A stretch of 29,499 bases of DNA from Bacteroidales bacterium (lineage in GTDB: Bacteria > Bacteroidota > Bacteroidia > Bacteroidales > SM23-62). The notes beneath the pieces were generated by a model, which did no database searches, was not told the origin of the DNA, and was given only the letters and a program-made list of their open reading frames with translations. Of the stretch, positions 7,612-15,247 are shown one piece after another (positions within the stretch are counted from its first letter, which is position 1; the number at the start of each line of letters is the position of its first letter). A program made the position numbers and the translations under genes. The stretch lies in the NCBI GenBank assembly GCA_016783865.1, contig JADHVS010000035.1:1-29499 (forward strand), in the 5' to 3' direction.

Positions 7612-8709
7612 TTAAACATTGAACCGAATGTACACAAGATCTCCGTCAGATACGATATAGTTTTTCCCTTCTATTGCCAGTTTTCCGGCTGTTTTGCATG
7701 CATGCTCCGATCCCTGTTCAAGGAAATCTTTGTATTTGATTACCTCAGCCCGTATAAATCCCCTTCCCAGGTCACTATGTATGGCCCCGGCAGCCTGTGG
7801 TGCGGTCATGCCCTCCATGATAGTCCACGCTCTTACCTCTTTAGGTCCGATAGTAAAAAATGAGATCAGGTTAAGCATACTATAGGCTGAGCGGATCAGC
7901 CTGTTCACGCCTGGCTCCTCCAGGCCGGCATCTTCCAGGAAGGCTTTCCGGTCTTCCGGATCTTCCAGTTCTGCAATTTCGGCTTCCATACCGGCGGCAA
8001 TGATCAGGATCTCAGCATCTTCTCCCTGAAGTGCCTTTTTCACCTGCTCAACGTATGCATTTCCTGATTGACAAGATGCCTCGTCAACATTGCAAACATA
8101 CATGACAGGTTTAGCAGTGAGCAGGAAAAGGTCATGGATCACTGCTTTTGCCTTTTCATCCAACGGGGCGGTCCTGACCGGTTGAAACGATTCAATGTGT
8201 TCCTTATATTGCCTGAGTACAGTAAGATCGGCCTTTGCCTGTTTATCTCCGGCTTTGACGATTTTCTCCACCTTTTCGATTTTTTTATCAATCGACTCCA
8301 GGTCTTTCACCTGCAGTTCAAAGTCGAGTGTTTCCATGTCACGAACCGGATCGATTGAACCGTCTATGTGTGGCAGGTTATCATCATCAAAACAACGGAG
8401 TACATGGATAATTGCATCTGTATTACGAATATCGGCCAGGAATTGGTTCCCTACCCCTTCGCCATGACTCGATCCCCTGGTAAGTCCAGGAATATCAATA
8501 ATTTCTACAGTTGCAGGTATAGTTTTTTCATGCTTCACCATTTTTGATAAAGTATATAACCGGTCGTCGGGCACATTGACCATGCCTATATTGGATTTAT
8601 TTGAATTAAAAGCATACTGGCTCGACTCCGCTTTGGTATTCGAGATACAATTAAACAGGGTAGTTTTTCCGACATTTGCTATACCAACAATCCCGCATCT
8701 TAATGCCAT
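7612..8709 (-). CDS. ychF: YchF/OLA1-family redox-regulated P-loop ATPase/GTPase
   Basis: A 365-residue protein, the normal YchF length. The P-loop is GIANVGKTT (9-17), where most relatives read GLPNVGKST. Switch/G3 is DIPGLTRGSSHGEGVGN (72-88). The G4 position reads CNVDE (206-210), the NxxE form typical of the YchF/OLA1 subfamily that lets it accept ATP. A helical insert follows at about 135-180, and the C-terminus is a TGS domain (about 280-365, LISFFTIGPKEVRAW onward). YchF associates with ribosomes and influences stress responses and translation. It is transcribed away from transketolase across a spacer filled with heptamer repeats. Confidence 0.96.
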   Translation of the reverse strand: MALRCGIVGIANVGKTTLFNCISNTKAESSQYAFNSNKSNIGMVNVPDDRLYTLSKMVKHEKTIPATVEIIDIPGLTRGSSHGEGVGNQFLADIRNTDAIIHVLRCFDDDNLPHIDGSIDPVRDMETLDFELQVKDLESIDKKIEKVEKIVKAGDKQAKADLTVLRQYKEHIESFQPVRTAPLDEKAKAVIHDLFLLTAKPVMYVCNVDEASCQSGNAYVEQVKKALQGEDAEILIIAAGMEAEIAELEDPEDRKAFLEDAGLEEPGVNRLIRSAYSMLNLISFFTIGPKEVRAWTIMEGMTAPQAAGAIHSDLGRGFIRAEVIKYKDFLEQGSEHACKTAGKLAIEGKNYIVSDGDLVYIRFNV

Positions 8710-8746
8710 GATGAAAAATTTTGCTGTAAAGTTAATTGAATTGGCC

Positions 8747-8829
8747 GTTCATTGTTCATCGTTCCTGGATTTTCGTTCTTTGCTCAGGTTCGGCGTTCTG
8801 CGTTCTGCGTTCGGCGTTCAACGTTCCGG
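8747..8829. repeat. Degenerate heptanucleotide array, GTTCGGC type
   Basis: About twelve 7-bp units between divergent ychF and tkt, such as GTTCATT, GTTCATC, GTTCCTG, GTTCTTT, then six clean ones (GTTCGGC, GTTCTGC, GTTCTGC, GTTCGGC, GTTCAAC, GTTCCGG at 8788-8829). One unit is a base short. On the minus strand it resembles the GAACGCT run at 2980-3000. It fills much of the 278-base spacer. Confidence 0.75.
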
Positions 8830-8926
8830 GTTTGTTATCAATACCCAAATCCCACTCCCCACTTAAATTCTTGACCCCTTAGATCCTTAAATCCTTTTCT
8901 TTCCCGTAACTTCTCAATTCCTTGCC

Positions 8927-8956
8927 TTGTTTCTCCGGTGTTAAATATTAATTTTA
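8927..8956 (+). promoter_or_regulatory. Candidate promoter for transketolase
   Basis: TTG at 8927-8929 is followed after exactly 19 bases by TAATTTTA (8949-8956), close to the Bacteroidota pattern TTG-N19-TAnnTTTG. Initiation near 8962 would give a 25-base leader ending in an A-rich stretch before the ATG at 8988. Confidence 0.5.
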
Positions 8957-8987
8957 TAGCTTCAATAAACTCTACACATACAAAAAA

Positions 8988-11033
8988 ATGAGCGATTCAA
9001 TCATTACCAGAGCTGCCGACAATATCCGGATATTATCTGCTGCCATGGTGGAAAAAGCGGGTTCCGGGCATCCTGGTGGTGCCATGGGAGGGGCCGACTT
9101 TATTACTGTTCTTTTCAGTGAATTCTTAAGGTTTGATCCGGCCGATATGGCATGGTCCAACCGCGACCGGTTTTTTCTTGATCCCGGACATATGTCCCCG
9201 ATGCTGTATTCTATACTCCACATGTTCGGTGCTTTCTCGATGGATGAACTGGAACAATTCAGGCAATGGGGCAGCCCGACCCCCGGGCACCCGGAGCTGG
9301 ATATTACCAGGGGGATTGAAAATACCTCGGGACCCCTGGGACAGGGACACACCAGTGCAGTGGGTGCAGCCATTGCCGAGCGTTTTCTCAGGGAGCGGTT
9401 TGGTGATTGGATGTCGCATACGATATACACATTTATCTCCGACGGCGGGATCCAGGAGGAGATATCACAGGGAGCCGGCCGGCTTGCAGGATACCTGGGA
9501 TTGAGTAACCTGGTGATGTTCTATGATTCCAATGACATCCAGCTTTCAACTGAGACCAGCGCTGTGACAAATGAAAATACTGCCGCCAAATATGAAGCCT
9601 GGGACTGGAAGGTAAAAACCGTTGATGGCCATGACATCGGGCAGTTGCGCCAGGCATTGCAGGAGGCCCGGGATGAGAAGAAAAAGCCTTTCCTGATAAT
9701 TGGTAAAACAATCATGGGAAAAGGGGCAGTTACCGAGGATGGAGAATCGTTTGAAAGAAAAATATCTACCCACGGAATGCCCCTTGGCAGCGCCGGTGCC
9801 TCGTTTGAAAAATCTGTAGCTAATCTTGGTGGTGATCCGGCTGACCCGTTCCAGGTTTTTCCGGAGGTGAAAGAATATTTTAATGGTGTGATCGCTAAAA
9901 AATCTAACGAAGCCATTAAAATAAAAGCCCTGGAGAGAGAATGGAAAGCTAATAATCCTGAACTGAGCGGAAAGCTTCAGTTCTTCCTGAGTGGACAGGT
10001 CCCGGAAATTGATTACACAGCTATTCAACAAAAAGAAAACTCTGCCACCCGGGGTGCTTCCGGCACCGTGCTGGCCTATTATGCGAAACATGTCGGGAAC
10101 ATGATAGTGGCCTCTGCCGATCTCTCAAACAGTGACAAAACAGATGGTTTCCTTAAAAATTCAAAGGCGTTAACCAGCGATGATTTTTCCGGCGCCTTTC
10201 TGCAGGCCGGTGTAGCTGAACTGACCATGGCTGCCGTAGCCAATGGTATGGCCCTGCACGGTGGGGTAATCCCGGTATGCGGGACCTTCTTTGTCTTTTC
10301 TGATTATATGAAACCAGCTGTCCGGATGGCCGCCCTGATGGAATTACCTGTCAAATATGTCTGGACCCATGATGCTTTCAGGGTTGGAGAAGACGGGCCT
10401 ACCCATCAGCCTGTGGAACAGGAAGCACAGATCAGGCTAATGGAGCAACTCAAAAACCATTCAGGGAACAGGAGCATGCTGGTACTTCGTCCGGCCGATG
10501 TCACAGAAACAACCATTGCCTGGAAGATGGCGCTGGAAAACACTGGCACACCTACAGCACTGATCCTTTCGAGACAAAATATTACCGACTTACCGGCAGG
10601 CAATTCGACTCGCTTTACCGAAGCACTGAAGGCCGAAAAAGGTGCTTACGTGGTAGGTAAGCCCGGTGGATCTCCTGATATCATTTTTGTTGGTAATGGT
10701 TCAGAAGTGGCAACACTCATTGACGGGGCAGAACTGCTTAAATCAAGGAAAGGCCTTGATGTCCAGGTGGTATCAGCCATTTCAGAAGGACTGTTCAGAG
10801 AGCAGGACAAGGCATACCAGGACCAGGTTTTACCTCCCGGCAAACCAATACTTGGTCTTACTGCCGGTCTCCCTGTGTCACTCAGGGGGCTGACCGGAGA
10901 CAAAGGCCACATAATAGGGATGGAATCATTCGGACATTCCGCCCCATATAAAGTCCTTGATGAAAAGCTGGGATATACGGCTGAGAATGTTTATAACCAG
11001 GCGGTTATCTACCTGGAAAAGTATAACAGCTAA
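8988..11033 (+). CDS. tkt: Transketolase, full-length
   Basis: A 681-residue single-chain transketolase, the usual length. The N-terminal thiamine diphosphate domain has SGHPGGAMGG (26-35), GPLGQGH (115-121), and SDGGIQEE (151-158) followed by FYDSNDIQLS (178-187), the form seen in Bacteroides transketolases in place of GDGxxxEG. The pyrimidine-binding domain carries DAFRVGEDGPTHQPVEQ (about 461-477), with the residues that contact the cofactor ring. A C-terminal regulatory domain closes the protein. It moves two-carbon ketol units between sugar phosphates in the non-oxidative pentose phosphate pathway and needs Mg2+ and thiamine diphosphate. It is monocistronic here, with its own promoter and REP-like DNA downstream. 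Confidence 0.97.
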   Translation: MSDSIITRAADNIRILSAAMVEKAGSGHPGGAMGGADFITVLFSEFLRFDPADMAWSNRDRFFLDPGHMSPMLYSILHMFGAFSMDELEQFRQWGSPTPGHPELDITRGIENTSGPLGQGHTSAVGAAIAERFLRERFGDWMSHTIYTFISDGGIQEEISQGAGRLAGYLGLSNLVMFYDSNDIQLSTETSAVTNENTAAKYEAWDWKVKTVDGHDIGQLRQALQEARDEKKKPFLIIGKTIMGKGAVTEDGESFERKISTHGMPLGSAGASFEKSVANLGGDPADPFQVFPEVKEYFNGVIAKKSNEAIKIKALEREWKANNPELSGKLQFFLSGQVPEIDYTAIQQKENSATRGASGTVLAYYAKHVGNMIVASADLSNSDKTDGFLKNSKALTSDDFSGAFLQAGVAELTMAAVANGMALHGGVIPVCGTFFVFSDYMKPAVRMAALMELPVKYVWTHDAFRVGEDGPTHQPVEQEAQIRLMEQLKNHSGNRSMLVLRPADVTETTIAWKMALENTGTPTALILSRQNITDLPAGNSTRFTEALKAEKGAYVVGKPGGSPDIIFVGNGSEVATLIDGAELLKSRKGLDVQVVSAISEGLFREQDKAYQDQVLPPGKPILGLTAGLPVSLRGLTGDKGHIIGMESFGHSAPYKVLDEKLGYTAENVYNQAVIYLEKYNS

Positions 11034-11040
11034 AAAGCCA

Positions 11041-11178
11041 GTCATGCTGAACCAGCCCGCCTGATGCATATCAGGGTTTCAGCATCTCTTGCTCCATACT
11101 ATTGACTTTCTGAGTTCGGGATGACCTCATGCGCCCGGTTCGGGATGACCTCATTCGCCTGGTTCGGGATGACTGTTC
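11041..11178. repeat. REP-like palindrome plus 24-bp tandem repeat downstream of tkt
   Basis: First part (11044-11085): outer arms ATGCTGAA and TTCAGCAT enclose an inner CCTGAT-GCAT-ATCAGG stem. Second part (11114-11178): two 24-bp units beginning GTTCGGGATGACCTCAT and a partial third. The stretch from 11034 to 11312 has no gene. The palindrome may help end transcription of tkt, but there is no clear T-tract. Confidence 0.75.
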
Positions 11179-11312
11179 TAATACTATTCATGCCAAATTC
11201 CCCGTTTTCAACAACATAAGGCCTGAATCTTAATAAACAATTTTGTTTCGCTTTTAAGAAACAACTAAATAGTCATAAATTACACCGGTTCGGGCTCTTT
11301 ATAATTAATTTA

Positions 11313-12728
11313 ATGTTGAGCACAAGATTGCGTTTCAGTGCGGGCAGGTCAGTTATATACTTATCTGTCCTGGCATTATTATTTATTTCTGCCCAATCAC
11401 CAGTCCACGGACAGGACAAACCAGAGGGCGGATTTATCAATACACGGATCCTTTTTGTCTTCGATGCCTCAAACAGCATGGCTGGCAAATGGGAAAGTGA
11501 TATAAAGATCAATATTGCCCGTAACTTCCTGATTCAAATAATCGATAGCCTGCAGCAACTTAAGAATGTCCAGATGGCCCTCAGGGTCTATGGCCATCAA
11601 AGTCCTGTTCCACCACAAGATTGTAACGATACCAAGCTGGAGGTACCTTTTGATGTTAACAATGCCCACCAGATCAGGCAAAAATTGCGTTTTTTACAAC
11701 CCCGGGGAACAACTCCTATAGCCTACTCACTGGAAAGATCGGCCGATGATTTTCCACCCTGCGACAACTGCCGCAACATCATTATCCTGATCACAGATGG
11801 GATTGAAGCCTGCGATGGGGACCCCTGTGCCGTCTCGCTGATGCTCCAGAAGAAAGGGATCGTACTGAAACCATTTATCATAGGGATTGGTATGGATCCT
11901 GAGTTCAAAAAATCATTCGATTGCATCGGATACTACTATAATGCCGACAGGGAAGAAAAATTTCAGGAAATTCTTCATGTTGTGATTACCCAGGTATTAA
12001 ACAGCACATCCGCACAGGTCAATTTACTCGATGAGGAAGGAAAACCAAAAGAAACCAATGTGAACATGACGTTCTATGACCTGTTCTCAAATACTGTGCG
12101 TCATAACTACATTCATACAATTAATCACCGGGGCAATCCCGATACCATATTCCTCGATCCCCTCATCTCTTATCGCATTGAAGTTCATACCCTCCCACCA
12201 GTATTCATCGACAGTGTGAGTGTAACCGCCGGAATACATACTATTATTGCAGCAGATGCCCCCCAGGGATACCTTGAACTGGTGACCAAGGGCAGGATCC
12301 AGTTTGGTAATATTCAGGCTGTAGTCAGACAGGCCGGCCACACAGAAACCCTGGTCTTCCAGGGATTGAATGAAAGATTTAAATATATCACAGGAAAATA
12401 TGACCTGGAGATACCTACCCTTCCTGTAATACACCTTAAAGATGTCGAAGTGTTACAAAGCCATACCACAACGGTTGAAATACCCAGTTCAGGCATTGTA
12501 ACTTTCCTTACACTATCTCCGGGATACGGAAGCCTTTATATGAAAGAGAACAATCGCTGGATATGGCTGGCTAACCTGGATAAGAACCAGACAAACCAAT
12601 CAATGGCCATGCAACCCGGAAGCTATTATGTGGTTTTCAGGACCATCAATTCAAAGTCCTCTCTCGACAGGAACATTGAGCGATTCAACGTACACCCGGG
12701 TGCTTCCGTATCGGTAAGTTTACAATAA
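11313..12728 (+). CDS. Exported VWA-domain protein of unknown function
   Basis: A 471-residue protein with a signal peptide (hydrophobic core about 13-30, likely cleavage near residue 33). A von Willebrand factor A domain occupies about 44-230. Its metal-ion-dependent adhesion site is complete: DASNS (Asp51, Ser53, Ser55), Thr133 in RGTTP, and Asp162 in ITDGIEAC. Six cysteines lie within the domain (104, 150, 153, 167, 172, 204), suggesting disulfides outside the cytoplasm. The rest, about 235-471, looks like beta-sandwich modules ending in a strand near ASVSVSLQ; no sorting domain is apparent. VWA domains with a MIDAS usually bind protein ligands through Mg2+. The spacer to the sigma factor is 94 bases; shared transcription is uncertain. 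Confidence 0.82.
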   Translation: MLSTRLRFSAGRSVIYLSVLALLFISAQSPVHGQDKPEGGFINTRILFVFDASNSMAGKWESDIKINIARNFLIQIIDSLQQLKNVQMALRVYGHQSPVPPQDCNDTKLEVPFDVNNAHQIRQKLRFLQPRGTTPIAYSLERSADDFPPCDNCRNIIILITDGIEACDGDPCAVSLMLQKKGIVLKPFIIGIGMDPEFKKSFDCIGYYYNADREEKFQEILHVVITQVLNSTSAQVNLLDEEGKPKETNVNMTFYDLFSNTVRHNYIHTINHRGNPDTIFLDPLISYRIEVHTLPPVFIDSVSVTAGIHTIIAADAPQGYLELVTKGRIQFGNIQAVVRQAGHTETLVFQGLNERFKYITGKYDLEIPTLPVIHLKDVEVLQSHTTTVEIPSSGIVTFLTLSPGYGSLYMKENNRWIWLANLDKNQTNQSMAMQPGSYYVVFRTINSKSSLDRNIERFNVHPGASVSVSLQ

Positions 12729-12822
12729 TACTCCATCAGATTAAACCATACTGTTATTTCAGCATCAAATAAATGTAACAGAAGCAGCAGACTCATTTAC
12801 TGTACAACTATTTTACTGAGTA

Positions 12823-13371
12823 TTGACAACTTCCTCTGATAAAGACCTGGTCCGGCAATTTAAGGATGAGAATAGCAGTAACTATGCATTCAACCTGATC
12901 GTTAAAAAATATCAGAAGAAATTGTACTGGCACATACGGAAAATTCTGATTTCTCACGATGATACGGATGATGCTCTGCAAAACACCTTCATTAAAGTTT
13001 TTGAAGCAATGGGTAATTTCAGGGAAGATTCCTCGCTGTATACCTGGCTTTACAGGATTGCAACCAATGAGGCTCTGACTGCGCTGAAAAAAAGAAGGAC
13101 AAAATACTTTATCCCGATAGGTGATGTACAAAGCCACCTGGAGAATACCCTGACGAGTGATCCCCATTTCGACGGCGATGAAGCACAAATGAAATTACAA
13201 CAAGCCATACTGAAGCTTCCGGAAAAACAAAGGATAGTCTTTAATATGAAATATTTTGATGAGATGAAATATGAGGACATGGCTGAAATACTCAGTACCT
13301 CCGTGGGCTCACTTAAAGCATCTTATCATCATGCTGTAAAAAAAATCAAACAAACGGTAAACGGCAATTAA
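12823..13371 (+). CDS. ECF-type RNA polymerase sigma factor
   Basis: A 182-residue sigma-70 family protein with only regions 2 and 4, the ECF layout. Region 2 (about 23-93) includes the core-binding DDALQNTFIKVFEAMGNF and the -10-recognising SSLYTWLYRIATNEALTALKKRR segment. Region 4 (about 125-177) has LPEKQRIVFNMKYFDEMKYEDMAEIL followed by the recognition helix GSLKASYHHAVKKIK. The start is TTG at 12823: the frame is closed by TGA at 12817-12819 and no ATG lies between. The two genes that follow, a one-TM protein and a small exported helical protein, suggest a membrane-controlled ECF system; ECF factors usually activate their own operon. Confidence 0.93.
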   Translation: MTTSSDKDLVRQFKDENSSNYAFNLIVKKYQKKLYWHIRKILISHDDTDDALQNTFIKVFEAMGNFREDSSLYTWLYRIATNEALTALKKRRTKYFIPIGDVQSHLENTLTSDPHFDGDEAQMKLQQAILKLPEKQRIVFNMKYFDEMKYEDMAEILSTSVGSLKASYHHAVKKIKQTVNGN

Positions 13372-13411
13372 ACCTTGAGTTATTTGTATCGTCTAATAAT
13401 ACAGTGATAAT

Positions 13412-13873
13412 ATGTCAATGAATGAACAAGTAAAAAATAAAGATTTCCCGGGAAAATCCGGAAAGGATCTTCCATTTAAAGCACCGGAAGGTTATTTTGA
13501 ACATTTTGCCGAAAGACTTCAGACCCGGATGCAGGTGGAAGAGGAGCGTTCATGGATGAGCAGGACTTACCAGCTGATCCGTCCTCAATTGGCCATGGCT
13601 GCCATCATTATTGGTTTTGTGGCCATCTTTTATACAGGGATCAGGATTATCCTGAATGACAGAACTACTGAACCATCCGTCATGGAAATAGCCTATGCCC
13701 TGGATGGTTATCTGTATGATATGGACGACGAGCTATTGATTACCACTATTATTGATGAAGAAATTGAGATTGAATGGATAAATGGTGGATATGGATCGGA
13801 CGATATTATGGATTATCTGATGGAAGAAGAACTTGATTTTACTAACCTGATTGACGAATTCAATATTTATTGA
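13412..13873 (+). CDS. One-TM protein next to the sigma factor, candidate anti-sigma factor
   Basis: A 153-residue protein not assigned to a named family. The N-terminal 55 residues are charged and contain FKAPEGYFEHFAERLQ (22-37), a motif often seen in small Bacteroidota membrane proteins encoded after ECF sigma genes. One transmembrane helix covers about 58-80 (RPQLAMAAIIIGFVAIFYTGI). The C-terminal 70 residues are strongly acidic (for example DMDDELL, DEEIEIEW, MEEELDF). The layout, a cytoplasmic N-terminus, one helix and an extracytoplasmic tail, fits an anti-sigma factor, but there is no zinc-binding ZAS motif (HxxxCxxC). It starts 40 bases after the sigma gene and its stop is one base from the next ATG. 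The role is inferred from context. Confidence 0.75.
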   Translation: MSMNEQVKNKDFPGKSGKDLPFKAPEGYFEHFAERLQTRMQVEEERSWMSRTYQLIRPQLAMAAIIIGFVAIFYTGIRIILNDRTTEPSVMEIAYALDGYLYDMDDELLITTIIDEEIEIEWINGGYGSDDIMDYLMEEELDFTNLIDEFNIY

Positions 13874-13874
13874 T

Positions 13875-14351
13875 ATGAGAACAATAATTTTCGCATTATT
13901 CATTAGCATCTTGTCCTTCCAATGTATTCAGGTAAATGCTCAGAAGGATGATGACCGTCATGAACGAATCAAGGCCATGAAGGTTGCATTTATTACCGAG
14001 AAGCTTGAACTGTCGACCGGAGAGGCGGAGAAATTCTGGCCTGTCTATAATGATTACGACAGGAGAAAAAACAAAGTCATGCAGGAGATCCGGAATTTGA
14101 GAAAATATTATATTGAAAATCAGGATAACCTCGACGACAAGGAGCATCTGGAACTGCTGGATAAGTTTATCAAGCTTCAGCAGCAAGATGCCGGATTACT
14201 TCCCTCCTATCAGGAGAAATTTATTGAGGTTTTGCCACCTAAAAAGGTAATGAAGCTTTATATCGCTGAGATCCAATTCAAGAATTACCTCCTTCAGAAG
14301 CTCAGGGAACACGATGGACAGGGACGGGGAAAGCAGGAAAAACCAGAGTAG
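13875..14351 (+). CDS. Small exported helical protein, CpxP/Spy/ZraP-like
   Basis: A 158-residue protein from ATG 13875, one base after the preceding stop; an earlier in-frame ATG at 13851 lies inside the upstream gene and would spoil the signal peptide MRTIIFALFISILSFQCIQVNAQ (1-23). The mature part is almost all charged helix, with ITEKLELSTGEAEKFWPVYNDYDRRK (about 40-65) and LELLDKFIKLQQQDAGLLPSYQEKFIEVLPPKKVMKLYIAE (about 92-132). This resembles periplasmic Spy/CpxP/CnrX-type proteins that bind unfolded protein or metal and signal through a membrane partner. With the sigma factor and the one-TM protein it forms a plausible three-part envelope stress module. The family match is by pattern, not a firm domain hit. 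Confidence 0.75.
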   Translation: MRTIIFALFISILSFQCIQVNAQKDDDRHERIKAMKVAFITEKLELSTGEAEKFWPVYNDYDRRKNKVMQEIRNLRKYYIENQDNLDDKEHLELLDKFIKLQQQDAGLLPSYQEKFIEVLPPKKVMKLYIAEIQFKNYLLQKLREHDGQGRGKQEKPE

Positions 14352-14363
14352 TGTAATAATTCA

Positions 14364-14371
14364 TATATTTG
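14364..14371 (+). promoter_or_regulatory. Candidate -7 box (TATATTTG) for the isoaspartate methyltransferase gene
   Basis: TATATTTG matches TAnnTTTG and lies 25 bases before the ATG at 14396. It overlaps the left arm of the palindrome at 14366-14395. No clear -33 element is visible. Confidence 0.45.
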
Positions 14372-14395
14372 TTATGGGCATGTTCATAACAAATA
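14366..14395. promoter_or_regulatory. Perfect 11-bp inverted repeat abutting the pcm start codon
   Basis: Arms TATTTGTTATG (14366-14376) and CATAACAAATA (14385-14395) are exact reverse complements around the 8-base spacer GGCATGTT. The right arm ends at the base before the ATG and the left arm covers most of the -7 box. An operator or a start-masking RNA hairpin are both possible. Lack of GC and of a T-tract argues against a terminator. Confidence 0.6.
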
Positions 14396-15175
14396 ATGTT
14401 ATTCCTGAAAAATAAACTATCCAGCATTTCATTGAATGGATTTATATCCATTCTGGCGACACTGTCATTTTTAGCTTTTTTACTCATTCTCTCCTGTTCT
14501 TCGCGTAACAGGGAAACCTCAGAATTCTACAAAACTTACCAGGAGCCCTGGAAAGAGAAAGCAGAGCAAATGGTTAACACCCAGATAGCTGCCAGGGGTG
14601 TGTCCGATTTTGCTGTGCTCCGCGTAATGAAAAACACACCGCGTCATTTATTCGTACCCAACGAGGTAAGTCATCTTGCATATGACGATCATCCCTTGCC
14701 CATTGGCTACAATCAGACCATATCGCAACCCTATATAGTAGGATTGATGACCGGGTTGCTTGAATTATCAGGGGATGAGGTTGTTCTTGAAATTGGCACC
14801 GGATCCGGATACCAGGCAGCCATTCTTTCACAGCTTGTCAGTGAATGTTTTTCCATTGAAGTGGTTGAAGAACTGGCCAAAAGTTCCAAAAAGACATTAT
14901 CCGACCTGGGATATAATAATGTTACAGTAAAATGGGGAGATGGTTACCAGGGGTGGCCCGAAAAGGCGCCTTTTGATGCAATCATCGTTACGGCAGCACC
15001 CGAAGAGATCCCTGAAAAACTAATTGAACAGTTGAAAACGGGCGGATATATGGTTATTCCGGTAGGAAAATATTACCAGGAACTGCTCCTTATTACAAAA
15101 AAAGAGACAGGATTTAAGAAAAAACAAATCATTCCGGTTAGATTTGTTCCGATGATTCATCCCGGTGAACGGTGA
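14396..15175 (+). CDS. pcm: Protein-L-isoaspartate O-methyltransferase with lipoprotein-type signal
   Basis: A 259-residue protein. Residues about 60-255 form the PCMT fold: MVNTQIAARGV, RHLFVP (83-88), GYNQTISQPYIV (104-115), SAM-binding loop EIGTGSGYQAA (132-142) and WGDGYQGW. It methylates isoaspartyl residues in damaged proteins using S-adenosylmethionine. Unlike the roughly 208-residue E. coli enzyme, it begins with a hydrophobic segment (about 17-33) ending in ILSC, a good lipobox with Cys34. A start at Met59 would give a normal cytoplasmic-length enzyme, so export is not certain. The stop TGA (15173-15175) is inside the second unit of a 7-bp array, which also encodes the last residues GER. 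It may share the upstream sigma operon or use its own promoter. Confidence 0.9.
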   Translation: MLFLKNKLSSISLNGFISILATLSFLAFLLILSCSSRNRETSEFYKTYQEPWKEKAEQMVNTQIAARGVSDFAVLRVMKNTPRHLFVPNEVSHLAYDDHPLPIGYNQTISQPYIVGLMTGLLELSGDEVVLEIGTGSGYQAAILSQLVSECFSIEVVEELAKSSKKTLSDLGYNNVTVKWGDGYQGWPEKAPFDAIIVTAAPEEIPEKLIEQLKTGGYMVIPVGKYYQELLLITKKETGFKKKQIIPVRFVPMIHPGER

Positions 15176-15213
15176 ACGGTGATCGGTGATCGGTGATCGG
15201 TGAGGCGTGAGTC
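15164..15213 (+). repeat. Heptanucleotide tandem array, GGTGATC type
   Basis: Units GGTGAAC, GGTGAAC, three GGTGATC, GGTGAGG, then CGTGAGTC. It overlaps the 3' end of the methyltransferase gene and supplies its TGA stop. The remaining spacer to the permease start at 15248 has a weaker GAACGA-like run. Confidence 0.85.
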
Positions 15214-15247
15214 GGAAAACGAAGAACGATGAACGAAATTTTTCAAT

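Noticed and set aside
8988..11033. Loss of the thiamine GDG motif in transketolase (SDG here)
   Set aside because: The SDGGIQEE form is, as I recall, normal in Bacteroides transketolases, so it is not a defect.
12823..12828. TTGACA as a -35 promoter element
   Set aside because: It is the start codon region of the sigma factor gene, and Bacteroidota do not use the E. coli -35 consensus.
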